Assembly: GCA_031256795.1 (NCBI GenBank)
Contig: JAIRPW010000043.1
Span: forward strand, 43,533-107,532
Source of the DNA: Zoogloeaceae bacterium
GTDB lineage: Bacteria; Pseudomonadota; Gammaproteobacteria; Burkholderiales; Rhodocyclaceae
Length of the DNA: 64,000 nucleotides
Direction of reading: 5' to 3'
Part shown: one piece after another, positions 48,280-56,459 of the stretch
How the letters are laid out: every line of letters begins with the position of its first letter
Numbering within the stretch: the first letter of the stretch is position 1
The notes under the pieces: model-generated
What the model saw: only the letters and a program-made list of their open reading frames with translations
Told to the model about the DNA's origin: nothing
Database searches by the model: none
Translations under genes and position numbers: made by a program

Positions 48280-48636
48280 ATGCGGCTGGTAGAAAAGGGG
48301 GCGTCCAACCATCTCTGCCTTGCGGGGCGTCTGCTGGAAAAACAGCCCTTGCGTTATACCCCTTCAGGTTTGCCGATCATCGAGGGGCGCTTTACGCATC
48401 ATTCTGAACAATGGGAAGCGGGAGTCGCACGACAGGTTGAGTGTGAAATTTCGTTCTTGGCTTTGGGAGATACCGCGCACTGGATGCTTGCGGCGTCTTA
48501 TGAGGCCAACCTGGTTTTGAGTGGGTTTCTTGCCGCAAAAAGTCGTAACCGAAAGACATCGGTATTTCACGTACAAGAGGTTGATTTTTTAGAAGGACAG
48601 CAAAATGGCACGGTTTTTCAAGAAGAAAGAGGATGA
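48280..48636 (+). CDS. priB: Primosomal replication protein N (PriB)
   Basis: A 118-residue OB-fold protein that binds single-stranded DNA and links PriA to DnaT in replication restart. [39 protein letters not shown] and [16 protein letters not shown] fit PriB. It lies between rpsF and rpsR, its standard place. It is longer than the usual 100 or so residues: the reading frame runs 32 bases into rpsR, so the last 10 residues are encoded in the overlap. Such length is unusual and worth noting. Confidence 0.9.
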   Translation: MRLVEKGASNHLCLAGRLLEKQPLRYTPSGLPIIEGRFTHHSEQWEAGVARQVECEISFLALGDTAHWMLAASYEANLVLSGFLAAKSRNRKTSVFHVQEVDFLEGQQNGTVFQEERG

Positions 48637-48880
48637 CAAGAAAAAGCGCCGTAACAACGGGCTTTTCAAACGTCGTAAATTTTGTCGTTTTACGGCAGAG
48701 AAGGTAGAACAAATTGACTACAAGGATGTTGAAGTACTGAAAGAATACATTCAGGAAAACGCCAAGATTATGCCAGCGCGCTTGACCGGTACGAAATCTG
48801 GGTATCAGCGACAGCTTTCCACGGCCATTAAGCGCGCGCGATTTTTGGCGCTTTTGCCTTACACAGACAACCATCAGTAA
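48605..48880 (+). CDS. rpsR: 30S ribosomal protein S18
   Basis: The 91-residue S18 shows [19 protein letters not shown] and [20 protein letters not shown], which bind 16S rRNA and S6. AGAAGGACAGC precedes ATG 48605. The start lies inside the priB frame. The N-terminal run of Lys and Arg is typical. Confidence 0.97.
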   Translation: MARFFKKKEDDKKKRRNNGLFKRRKFCRFTAEKVEQIDYKDVEVLKEYIQENAKIMPARLTGTKSGYQRQLSTAIKRARFLALLPYTDNHQ

Positions 48881-48890
48881 GGGGAAAGTC

Positions 48891-49337
48891 ATGCAAATTA
48901 TTCTGCTTGAGAAAGTCACCAATCTGGGGGGCTTAGGCGATGTAGTCAAAGTCAAAGATGGTTACGCGCGTAATTTTCTGATCCCTCAAAAGAAGGCGCG
49001 CCGCGCAACGCCTGCCGCGCTGGAAGAATTTGCGCTTCGTCGCGCCGAGCTGGAAAAAGTACAGAACGAAAAACTTGCGGTCGCACAACAGATGGCGGAA
49101 AAAATGAATGGGCTGACGCTCACAATTGTCCGCAAGTCCGCGATGGATGGACGTTTGTTTGGTTCGGTAACGCATCACGACGTAGCTGAATCCCTGAAGA
49201 CCGCTGGTTTTGAAGTAGAAAAAGGGAATGTGCGGATGCCCAACGGCCCCTTAAAGACTACTGGCGAATTTCCGTTAGAAGTTGTTCTGCATACGGATGT
49301 TTTCACAACGGTTCAGGTCGCGGTCCGTAGCGAGTAA
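48891..49337 (+). CDS. rplI: 50S ribosomal protein L9
   Basis: The 148-residue L9 has the conserved N-terminal domain ([38 protein letters not shown]), the long connecting helix and the C-terminal domain ending VQVAVRSE. It is the last gene of the operon and is followed by an intrinsic terminator. Confidence 0.97.
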   Translation: MQIILLEKVTNLGGLGDVVKVKDGYARNFLIPQKKARRATPAALEEFALRRAELEKVQNEKLAVAQQMAEKMNGLTLTIVRKSAMDGRLFGSVTHHDVAESLKTAGFEVEKGNVRMPNGPLKTTGEFPLEVVLHTDVFTTVQVAVRSE

Positions 49338-49373
49338 ACATCAAGCAAGCATTCACTAAAATACCGGATGCGT

Positions 49374-49410
49374 AAGCCCTGTTTCTTTGCGGAGAAGCGG
49401 GGCTTTTATT
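49374..49410 (+). terminator. Terminator of the rpsF-rplI operon
   Basis: AAGCCCTGTTTCT and AGAAGCGGGGCTT form a 13-bp stem with two G-U pairs and a six-base loop, followed by TTTTATTTG. It begins 37 bases after the rplI stop. Confidence 0.82.
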
Positions 49411-49531
49411 TGCGCAGGATTTCAGAAGCATTCTGCATGAGTATTTTTGCGGTATCCTTGCTAAGTGTTTGAATAGCGTGGTACATTTGTTTCAGCGTGG
49501 CAGGCTGTAGAACTCATTTCAGGAGGAACAT

Positions 49532-50122
49532 ATGATTTCAAAGTTATCTCGCACAGCGTTTTTTTTCGCACTCTATTTTTTCTCTTTTGCAGCCATTGCA
49601 CATACCGGGCATGCGGAAGAGCCGCTGAGTTTTACAGCGGGTTTTTTACATCCTTTAACCGGTGTGGATCACTTGATGGCCATGTTGGCAGTCGGAATGT
49701 GGAGTGCAATGACAACGCGCCGTATTTGGGTTGCGCCTCTTTCTTTTGCTTCGTTGCTCTTGCTTGGATACGTCTTGGGAATTATTGGTTTGCCGATTCC
49801 GGCAGTGGAATCCATGATTGCCGCTTCGCTTTTTGTAATTGGCCTTTTACTTGCGACGCAAGCCCAATTATCATTGGACGTTTCTGCCGCTTTGGTAGGC
49901 GTGTTTGCGGTTTTTCATGGCGCCGCGCATGGAACCGAACTTGCCAATGCTTCATCAGTTTGGACGGCACTCTTGGGCGTATTGGCAGGAACCGTGCTTA
50001 TTCATGTCGCGGGACTTTTATTGGGGCGCGCACTCATGTGTCATCGTAGAGTCTGGGCGCAAATTGTAGGCGGCGTAGTCACCGTTTCTGGTATAGGGTT
50101 GTTGACTGGTTTTGTGTCATAA
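49532..50122 (+). CDS. HupE/UreJ-family metal permease
   Basis: A 196-residue membrane protein with a signal-like N-terminus and six or seven helices. HTGHAEE at the mature start and HPLTGVDHLMAMLAVGMWS carry the His/Asp residues proposed to bind Ni or Co; VFHGAAHGTEL is the second His box. Members import nickel (or cobalt) for hydrogenase or urease. This fits the hypD gene at the other end of the window, but no hydrogenase or urease structural genes are near. AGGAGGAAC gives a strong start at 49532. Confidence 0.85.
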   Translation: MISKLSRTAFFFALYFFSFAAIAHTGHAEEPLSFTAGFLHPLTGVDHLMAMLAVGMWSAMTTRRIWVAPLSFASLLLLGYVLGIIGLPIPAVESMIAASLFVIGLLLATQAQLSLDVSAALVGVFAVFHGAAHGTELANASSVWTALLGVLAGTVLIHVAGLLLGRALMCHRRVWAQIVGGVVTVSGIGLLTGFVS

Positions 50123-50213
50123 ACATAATAGGCGGCTGTGGGAACGCAGTTTTCCTGGCATAGCGTTTCTGCTGGTTCGACTTACAGGTAAGCGTAAGGC
50201 CGCGACATTCAAG

Positions 50214-50241
50214 CAAAAAAGCCGGATTGCTCCGGCTTTTT
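50214..50241. terminator. Intrinsic terminator, first copy
   Basis: AAAAAA then GCCGGA-TTGC-TCCGGC, then TTTTT. The A-run before and the T-run after make it bidirectional. It would end hupE transcripts, 91 bases after the stop codon. Confidence 0.75.
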
Positions 50242-50413
50242 ATATCTGCACGGAACTGTGTTTTGCCTTATCCGTGATACTACTTCAAAAGCTCGGCCTC
50301 GTGTTGGAGGTGACTTATCGTTCTACCGCAAGTAGCTAAAGCAGCGCACTATTTAACATAATATAAATTATGCGAAATTACACGCCGTTATTGCATGCTA
50401 TTGGAATTATTTC

Positions 50414-50572
50414 TTGGTGGATACTGGAGACGCCGCGCAAAAACAAGAGCTAGCAACCAAAACAGACCTAGCCAACACCAAGGCCGAGCTTTTAAAGTGG
50501 TTTATTGGGATTGCTATTGCACAATTTTCTGGTATCGCGTATTTACTGGTACGGCTTACAGGCAGAGCATAA
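50414..50572 (+). pseudogene. 3' fragment of a DUF1640-like coiled-coil gene
   Basis: The frame ending at TAA 50570 reads VDTGDAAQKQELATKTDLAN, TKAELLKWFIGIAIAQFSGI, AYLLVRLTGRA. A coiled-coil with KxDLxxxKAELLKW followed by one C-terminal transmembrane helix is the end of DUF1640/CCDC90-type small bacterial proteins. The normal N-terminal half (about 60 residues) is absent; the frame closes at TAA 50354. A GTG or TTG near 50414 is available but has no ribosome-binding site. Probably a pseudogene; a short membrane peptide of about 51 residues cannot be ruled out. Confidence 0.5.
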
Positions 50573-50590
50573 CGCTTGCCGCATTCCTAC

Positions 50591-50620
50591 AAAAAAGCCG
50601 GAGGTTCTCCGGCTTTTTTA
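50591..50620. terminator. Intrinsic terminator, second copy
   Basis: AAAAAA then GCCGGAG-GTT-CTCCGGC, then TTTTTTA. Bidirectional. It serves the DUF1640-like relic on the plus strand and rpsT on the minus strand (stop at 50643). It shares its stem with the first copy. Confidence 0.82.
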
Positions 50621-50642
50621 CTACCCTTCGTTTCAGTCACTT

Positions 50643-50909
50643 TCAGGCAGAAAGTGCTTTAATTCGCGCAGAAAGGCGACTCTTATGTCGTGCGGCCTTG
50701 TTTTTGTGAATAATTTTTTTGCCCGCGATACTGTCAATCACCGACATGGATTGACGAAATACTAATTCGGCTGCAGTTTTATCTCCCGCTGCAACGGCTT
50801 TACGCGCTCTCTTGATCGCGGTACGCAAGGTGGAACGCAGACTAAAATTACGCGCCCGCCGCTTTAGCGATTGACGGGCACGTTTACGAGCTTGTGCGCT
50901 GTTAGCCAT
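50643..50909 (-). CDS. rpsT: 30S ribosomal protein S20
   Basis: The 88-residue S20 opens [20 protein letters not shown] and ends ARIKALSA, highly basic throughout, and binds the 5' domain of 16S rRNA. It is a single-gene transcript with its own promoter, as in other proteobacteria. Confidence 0.96.
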   Translation of the reverse strand: MANSAQARKRARQSLKRRARNFSLRSTLRTAIKRARKAVAAGDKTAAELVFRQSMSVIDSIAGKKIIHKNKAARHKSRLSARIKALSA

Positions 50910-50948
50910 AAAGTAAAATTCCTGACAAGACGAAAAAGAAAGTCGCGT

Positions 50949-50976
50949 ATTATAATGTTTTTTTGAGCATTCGCAA
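50949..50976 (-). promoter_or_regulatory. rpsT promoter
   Basis: On the minus strand TTGCGA (50976-50971) and TATAAT (50954-50949) are separated by 16 bases. The start would be about 50942, giving a leader of about 33 bases. Confidence 0.72.
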
Positions 50977-51000
50977 GCGCTCGTCCATCTTTTCCAAATT

Positions 51001-52296
51001 TCATAGCTTTCCTTTTTTGGCCTTTTGATCCTTGTCGCGTGGTAAAAATAACCACATTTGTCCTTTTTGCCTCATTTTTCCAGCTTCCTGTCCTGCAGCT
51101 TTGCCAAATCCCCAGAAAAAATCCGCGCGGATGATCCCCTTGATTGCGCCGCCCGTATCTTGCGTGAAAACCAAACGATTCATCTCGACATTACTATTGG
51201 GGCGTGTTGTTGCCAGCCAAACCGGTAGACCCAGCGGAATATAACGGCTATCCACGGCGATACTGCGCTCAGCGGTCAGCGGCACACCCAGCGCGCCTAA
51301 CGGTCCTTCCTCAGCGTCACGCTCTATTTCCGTAGCTTCCCGAAAAAAGACATAGCTCGGATTTTCCGCCAGCAGCGCGCGCAATTTTGCGGGGTTACGC
51401 CGCGCCCAGGCCTGAATTCCCTGCATAGAAGCATCTTCCGGCTTTAGATCGCCACGCTCAATCAGCACGCGCCCAATGGAACGATAGGGATGCCCATTCT
51501 GATCCGCATAGCCAATACGCACTCGTCGTCCATCAGCCAATTCCACTTGTCCGGAGCCTTGCGTTTGCAAGAAAAAAAACTCTACCGGATCAGAAACCCA
51601 AAGTAACGGCGTCTCCGGCCAGTTTTCCCCTGTTGCTTCAATATCTCCGCGATTCCAGTAGGGTATCACTCGGTTGCCTACCAGCCGACCGCGCAGACGA
51701 CGATGCTTCAGATCTGGATAAAGATCACCTAAATCAATGGTCAATAAGTCACTGGGCACCCCTAGCACCGGTATAGTATTTTGCGCGTCTTTCTCACGAC
51801 TTCCACGAATCAACGGTTCGTAGTATCCAGTAATTAGGCCCTCACGACGACCATCAGCTTCCTCCAGCGCATACGGGAGAAATTCCGTCTCAAAAAAGCG
51901 CCGTATGGTGAGCGTGTCCTCTTTTTTTACCTGCCGCGCCTTCTGGCAAATTTCTTGCCACGAAATCGCGTCAGCGCTTTTTTCTCCTTTTGCCTTCCTC
52001 CCCTGACAAGAGTACAAGAAAGCCGATATGCTCTGCTCCAGGCGATCTTCTTCCCATCCCGGCAACTCTGCCCAAGACGCCGCGCGCAGTACGGGCGGCG
52101 AGATACTTTCTTCCACAAGAGGTGCGGGAACAGGGGAAGCGGGACATACGCAAGTCGGCGGAGGAGCGCAAACCCCCTGCCCTTCTGGGTTCTGTGAAGA
52201 ATTTCCCGCGCAGGCAACAAGAAGTACGCACGACAACGCGGCAAAAATCGCTGCGGGAAAATGAGAAGGAGCAACAAGGAAGTGGCTTTTACACAT
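51001..52296 (-). CDS. mltA: Membrane-bound lytic transglycosylase A
   Basis: A 431-residue lipoprotein that cleaves peptidoglycan to 1,6-anhydromuramyl products. The signal sequence ends in the lipobox LLVACAG. The MltA domain shows [16 protein letters not shown] and [14 protein letters not shown]; the 3D domain near the C-terminus has [14 protein letters not shown] and [20 protein letters not shown] with the catalytic Asp. A Cys/Pro-rich linker ([13 protein letters not shown]) follows the lipobox. ATG 52296 gives the signal peptide; the open frame extends to 52554 opposite the DUF815 gene and is not used. It is divergent from that gene. Confidence 0.93.
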   Translation of the reverse strand: MCKSHFLVAPSHFPAAIFAALSCVLLVACAGNSSQNPEGQGVCAPPPTCVCPASPVPAPLVEESISPPVLRAASWAELPGWEEDRLEQSISAFLYSCQGRKAKGEKSADAISWQEICQKARQVKKEDTLTIRRFFETEFLPYALEEADGRREGLITGYYEPLIRGSREKDAQNTIPVLGVPSDLLTIDLGDLYPDLKHRRLRGRLVGNRVIPYWNRGDIEATGENWPETPLLWVSDPVEFFFLQTQGSGQVELADGRRVRIGYADQNGHPYRSIGRVLIERGDLKPEDASMQGIQAWARRNPAKLRALLAENPSYVFFREATEIERDAEEGPLGALGVPLTAERSIAVDSRYIPLGLPVWLATTRPNSNVEMNRLVFTQDTGGAIKGIIRADFFWGFGKAAGQEAGKMRQKGQMWLFLPRDKDQKAKKGKL

Positions 52297-52354
52297 AATT
52301 TTGGCTAAATTACCGCATTCATTAACAAAAGACAAAGTATACCTGCCCTGTACC

Positions 52355-53329
52355 ATGCCATCTTCCACGCATTTTCCTGACTCTTCCGATTCTTTTGCTT
52401 CCGCCAAGACACTGACAGCTTTTCTTGTGCGCGCGGAAGCTCTGCTCGCGCGCCTGGAGTCCGCTTTCCCCTCACCGCCACCGCCGCCTGACTGGGGAAA
52501 AATCATTGCCTGCCGCTGGAAGAAAAAAAACGGCGTATCCTGTTTCGCGCCCATCCGGCAAATTCATCCCATCCGATTGGACGACCTGACCGGGATTGAA
52601 GAGCAAAAAAAACGCGCCCTTGCCAACACGCGCCAGTTTATCGCCGGAAAACCCGCAAATAATGTGTTGCTCACTGGCGCCCGCGGCTCTGGAAAATCTT
52701 CTCTTATTAAGGCGTTGCTTAACGAATTCGCTCATTCCGGACTGCGCCTGGTTGAAGTGGACAAAGATGACCTCGCCGATTTACCCGATCTTATTGACGC
52801 ACTTTCCGGACGCGCGGAGCGTTTTATCCTTTTTTGCGATGATCTTTCCTTCGAGGCGGGAGAACATACTTACAAAGCGCTGAAATCCGCGCTGGACGGG
52901 TCCGTAGCTGCGCCCCCAGATAACGTGCTAATTTATGCCACATCCAACCGCCGCCATCTTCTGCCGGAATTTTTTACTGAAAACCTTGAAAGTTCACGCG
53001 CTGACAATGGCGAAATTCATCCGGGGGAAAGTATTGAGGAAAAAATCTCTCTTTCCGAACGTTTTGGCCTATGGATTTCTTTTTATCCATTTGATCAGGA
53101 AGAATATCTTGCCATCGTAGCGCATTGGCTCGCTACTTTTGGGTTTACTCCATCGGCTATCGCCGCGCGGCAGCGTGAAGCGCTGAACTGGGCGCTTTCG
53201 CGCGGGTCACGAAGCGGGCGCGTTGCTTGGCAGTTTGCCCGATATGCCGCCGGAGGCATGGAAAGCGCAGAAAAAAAATTACGCGCGGCATTCTCCAAAA
53301 AATCTCATGCCGCCAAAAAATATGGATAA
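52355..53329 (+). CDS. DUF815 family ATPase
   Basis: A 324-residue AAA-type ATPase, family DUF815, role unknown. The Walker A is GARGSGKSS (108-116), after the family signature LDDLTGIEEQKKRALANTRQ; RFILFCDDLSFE is Walker B, and NVLIYATSNRRHLLPEFF is sensor 1. A Pro-rich break (PSPPPPPDW) separates the N-terminal helix bundle. ATG 52355 is chosen by similarity; an open frame begins at 52301. It overlaps the Nudix gene by eight bases, as commonly seen for this pair in betaproteobacteria. Confidence 0.88.
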   Translation: MPSSTHFPDSSDSFASAKTLTAFLVRAEALLARLESAFPSPPPPPDWGKIIACRWKKKNGVSCFAPIRQIHPIRLDDLTGIEEQKKRALANTRQFIAGKPANNVLLTGARGSGKSSLIKALLNEFAHSGLRLVEVDKDDLADLPDLIDALSGRAERFILFCDDLSFEAGEHTYKALKSALDGSVAAPPDNVLIYATSNRRHLLPEFFTENLESSRADNGEIHPGESIEEKISLSERFGLWISFYPFDQEEYLAIVAHWLATFGFTPSAIAARQREALNWALSRGSRSGRVAWQFARYAAGGMESAEKKLRAAFSKKSHAAKKYG

Positions 53330-54335
53330 CGCTTTTGCTTTCACACCGATGCGGCCTTGCGTTGAAGTTGTTGCCGCTGTGATTTTGAGCCATGACCGGC
53401 GGCGCTTCTTGCTGGCTTGCCGCCCGGAGGCAAAAGCTTACGCGGGTTACTGGGAATTCCCCGGAGGAAAAATCGAATCGGGCGAAACGCAACGGGCGGC
53501 GCTGGATCGGGAATTACTGGAAGAATTGGGCATTCGCGTTACGTTGGCGTCTCCCTGGATCAGCCGCGAATTTTGTTATCCGCACGCACAGGTACACATT
53601 CATTTCTGGCGCGTCTTATCTTGGGAAGGCGACATTGATCTATCTCTTCCTGTGGAGCATAGCGCGCTTTATTGGCAGGATTTCGGGACTCACTGCGAAT
53701 TGTTTCCCGTGCTGCCTGCGAACTTTCCTATTTTGAAGGCGTTAAAACTGCCTAATCAGGCGCTGATTACCCAAGCAAAAGCTCTGGGCGTCTCCATAGA
53801 ATTACGGCGCATCGAACAAGCTCTCAAACAAGGCATTCAAATGCTGGTAGTCCGTGACCGCGATTTGCCTGCCCTGGATCGCCTTGCCTTTGCTAAAGCC
53901 GTGCGTCAATTGGCAGAACATCACGCAGCGTTTGTTTTTTTGAGCGAGGATGGTAGCGGCTTGGGGATTGAGATCGCCCGGGTTATCCGCGCGGACGGAA
54001 TTCATTTAACGACGGGCGCGCTACAGAAAAACACAGGATCCATACCGCTTCGCGCTTTTCCGTATATTGGAGCATCCTGCCATAACGCCGAAGATATGGC
54101 TCTGGCCAAAATGCTCATGCTTGATTATGTCTTTCTCGGCGCGGTATTGCCTACGCCCAGTCATCCAGGAAAGCCGGGCATGGGATGGGAAGCCTTTTCC
54201 CGCCTGATCGCGGAGACGCCATGCCCCGTTTTTGCGCTGGGCGGGCAAGGAGCGGAAACGTTACGTACAGCACAAAGCTGCGGAGCGCATGGGATTGCCT
54301 GTATGCGCGTTCCGCCATTTGTTGCTGCCGGTTAA
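53322..54335 (+). CDS. Nudix hydrolase fused to a ThiE-like domain (MutT-type)
   Basis: A 337-residue two-domain protein. The N-terminal Nudix domain (15-140) has the box GGKIESGETQRAALDRELLE running to ELGI (48-71), complete in its catalytic residues, and should clean oxidised nucleotides such as 8-oxo-dGTP. The C-terminal domain (about 160-335) is a TIM barrel like thiamine phosphate synthase: IRADGIHLTTGALQ, YIGASCHNAEDMALA, YVFLGAVLPTPSHPGKPGMG. Whether it retains ThiE activity is unclear; in this known fusion family it is generally thought to be regulatory. ATG 53322 overlaps the DUF815 stop. Confidence 0.88.
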   Translation: MDNAFAFTPMRPCVEVVAAVILSHDRRRFLLACRPEAKAYAGYWEFPGGKIESGETQRAALDRELLEELGIRVTLASPWISREFCYPHAQVHIHFWRVLSWEGDIDLSLPVEHSALYWQDFGTHCELFPVLPANFPILKALKLPNQALITQAKALGVSIELRRIEQALKQGIQMLVVRDRDLPALDRLAFAKAVRQLAEHHAAFVFLSEDGSGLGIEIARVIRADGIHLTTGALQKNTGSIPLRAFPYIGASCHNAEDMALAKMLMLDYVFLGAVLPTPSHPGKPGMGWEAFSRLIAETPCPVFALGGQGAETLRTAQSCGAHGIACMRVPPFVAAG

Positions 54336-54380
54336 AATTTTCCAGATTTTTTTTGATTCATTCACCCACACGAGGAAATT

Positions 54381-55349
54381 TTGCTACAACACCCACTTTA
54401 TGCCCTGATTCAAAAAGATATTCAGGAAACGGACGCGACTATCCGGAAGCAACTTTATTCTGACGTTGCCTTGGTGCGCCAGGTTGCGGAATACATCATT
54501 GCCGGAGGCGGAAAGCGGATACGCCCCGCGCTTTTGCTTATGACTGCCCGCGCACTCAACTATGAAGGCGCAGACAGTTATGCTTTAGCCGCGACCATTG
54601 AATTTATTCATACCGCCACGCTTTTACATGATGACGTCGTTGATGAATCCGATTTGCGGCGCGGGCGCAAAACCGCAAACGCGGCTTTCGGCAATGCTGC
54701 GAGTGTACTGGTCGGAGATTTTCTTTATTCACGCGCTTTCCAGATCATGGTGCGCATTGGCAATATGCGCGTTATGCAAGTATTGGCAAACGCGACCAAT
54801 ATCATTGCCGAGGGTGAAGTCTTGCAGCTTATGAATTGTCATGATCCAGAGGTAGACGAAGAGAATTATCTGCGAGTCATCCATTATAAGACTGCCAAAC
54901 TTTTTGAGGCGGCTGCGGAGTTAGGCGCGATTATTGCCGGTGCGCCCCCGCAGATTGAGACGAGACTTGCCAAATATGGCATGTATTTAGGGACGGCCTT
55001 CCAGTTGATTGATGACGTGCTGGACTATTCTGGCGAAGAAATTGATATTGGCAAACATCTGGGGGACGATTTAGCCGAAGGCAAGCCGACTCTCCCCTTG
55101 ATTTACGTTATGCGGCACGGCACAAAAGAACAAGCGGAATGTATTCGCGCGGCTATTCGCACGGGTGGGCGCAAAGACTTTCCTGCGGTGCTGGCTGCCA
55201 TTCGTGCCAGTAATGCTTTGGAGTACACACGAGAGCGCGCTCGGGAAGCCTCCGCGCGAGCAAAAGAGGAAATTTTCCCGCTTCCTTCTGGTCAATACAA
55301 GAAAGCTTTGTTAAAATTAGCGGATTTTGCGGCCAGCCGATCCTGTTAA
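54381..55349 (+). CDS. ispB: Polyprenyl (octaprenyl) diphosphate synthase
   Basis: Extends farnesyl diphosphate with isopentenyl units to make the quinone side chain. The 322-residue protein has both aspartate-rich motifs: DDVVD (84-88) in TATLLHDDVVDESDLRRGR and DDVLD (211-215) in FQLIDDVLDYSGE; GGGKRIRPALLLM is the first substrate site. Chain length cannot be read with certainty; C40 is the usual product in this family. The start is TTG 54381 after GAGGAAA. It follows the Nudix gene by 45 bases and precedes tRNA-Pro. Confidence 0.92.
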   Translation: MLQHPLYALIQKDIQETDATIRKQLYSDVALVRQVAEYIIAGGGKRIRPALLLMTARALNYEGADSYALAATIEFIHTATLLHDDVVDESDLRRGRKTANAAFGNAASVLVGDFLYSRAFQIMVRIGNMRVMQVLANATNIIAEGEVLQLMNCHDPEVDEENYLRVIHYKTAKLFEAAAELGAIIAGAPPQIETRLAKYGMYLGTAFQLIDDVLDYSGEEIDIGKHLGDDLAEGKPTLPLIYVMRHGTKEQAECIRAAIRTGGRKDFPAVLAAIRASNALEYTRERAREASARAKEEIFPLPSGQYKKALLKLADFAASRSC

Positions 55350-55368
55350 ATTTGTTTTTGCCGCATAT

Positions 55369-55445
55369 CGGAGTGTAGCTCAGCCTGGTAGAGCACTGCG
55401 TTCGGGACGCAGGGGTCGCATGTTCGAATCATGTCACTCCGACCA
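55369..55445 (+). tRNA. tRNA-Pro(CGG)
   Basis: Full cloverleaf with acceptor CGGAGTG/CACTCCG, anticodon stem CTGCG/CGCAG around TTCGGGA (anticodon CGG), T-arm GCATGTTCGAATCATGT and an encoded CCA. It closely resembles E. coli proK. Confidence 0.97.
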
Positions 55446-55706
55446 CTTTCCCCCACCCCTGCCTGTTCTGGCGTCATGAGGCTTCCGGCAAGGGTAGCCA
55501 GCAAAATAAGGCAAGCCGCCCTACCCTCCTTTGATTTTCGTAGCGGCCTAGCACGACTTCTGTTTAAACAAGTATGTTATTCCGGTCAAATCTTACGATC
55601 CTCTTTTAACATTGCAGGCTGTAAGCGTTATTTTCCGTTCCGGACAACGACAAGACGCAACGGCGTCAAGATAAACGGTTTTCCGCAAAATCTTAAGGCA
55701 GAATTT

Positions 55707-56459
55707 TTAGCGCAGTGATGTTTTCTTCCCTGCGGATTTGATTGTCTGAGCCGCCATTTTGCGTCGTAAAAAAGCAATTTGTGTCTGCAAAGGCAGCGTT
55801 TTTGGACAAACATCGTGGCAGGCCAGAAGCGACATGCAGCCAAACACCCCCGTGTCATCGCCGATTAGTTCATAAAAATCAGCGTCTTCGCGCATATCGC
55901 GGGGATCGGCGCGAAAGCGCGCGATTTTGCCCAATCCCACCGCACCCACAAAGTCTGGGCGCATTCGCGCCGTGCCGCATGCGGCGACGCAACAGCCGCA
56001 TTCCACGCAGCGATCCAGCTCATACACCGCTTCTGCCGTCTCAGCGTCCATGCGCTCCTCAATCCGGCGCGTATCCACTTCCATTTCCTGGGCGTGCAAC
56101 CAAACTGAGAGACGTTCGCTCATGCCGCGCATCCATTTCCCGGTGTTAACCGACAAATCGCCGATCAATTCAAAAAACGGCAGCGGCGCTAGCGTGTTTT
56201 CATCGGGAAGATCAGCTACAAGCGTACGGCAGGCCAAACGTGGCCGCCCATTGATCAGCATCGCGCATGACCCGCAAATTCCCGCGCGACACACGAAATC
56301 AAATTGCAGCGTGGCGTCCTGGTGTTCACGAATTTCATTGAGCGCGATAAAAAGCGTCATGCCATCTGCCGCCTCCAGCAAATAGCGTTGCAAATGCGGC
56401 GTTACATTGGGAAGTTGCGGGTTGTAACGCAAGATATTGAAAATAACCTGACGGCTCAT
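55707..56459 (-). CDS. frdB: Fumarate reductase iron-sulfur subunit
   Basis: The 250-residue electron-transfer subunit. The N-terminal plant-ferredoxin domain binds [2Fe-2S] through [21 protein letters not shown], given here as CRAGICGSC then LAC. The C-terminal ferredoxin domain has [11 protein letters not shown] and [16 protein letters not shown] for [4Fe-4S] and [3Fe-4S]. Its ATG overlaps the frdA stop by four bases. It is the last gene of frdCAB; no clear terminator follows in the 260 bases before tRNA-Pro. Confidence 0.93.
   Translation of the reverse strand: MSRQVIFNILRYNPQLPNVTPHLQRYLLEAADGMTLFIALNEIREHQDATLQFDFVCRAGICGSCAMLINGRPRLACRTLVADLPDENTLAPLPFFELIGDLSVNTGKWMRGMSERLSVWLHAQEMEVDTRRIEERMDAETAEAVYELDRCVECGCCVAACGTARMRPDFVGAVGLGKIARFRADPRDMREDADFYELIGDDTGVFGCMSLLACHDVCPKTLPLQTQIAFLRRKMAAQTIKSAGKKTSLR

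Larger units (their letters stand above)
50123..50642. other. Intergenic region with two decayed gene-tail copies and two terminators
   Basis: A 520-base gap that holds two related segments. 50136-50241 and about 50515-50620 align over about 100 bases: CTGGTTCGACTTACAGGTAA in the first and CTGGTACGGCTTACAGGCAG in the second, each followed by an AAAAAAGCCGG terminator. The second is the 3' part of a DUF1640-like frame; the first is a worse-preserved copy. Between them (50246-50350) nothing was recognised. Confidence 0.55.

Noticed and set aside
55446..55706. Inverted repeat AGGGTAG / CTACCCT and short hairpins after tRNA-Pro
   Set aside because: Loop of 25 bases, no T-run, no repeat elsewhere seen; not enough to call a terminator or mobile element. 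I see no gene in this gap.
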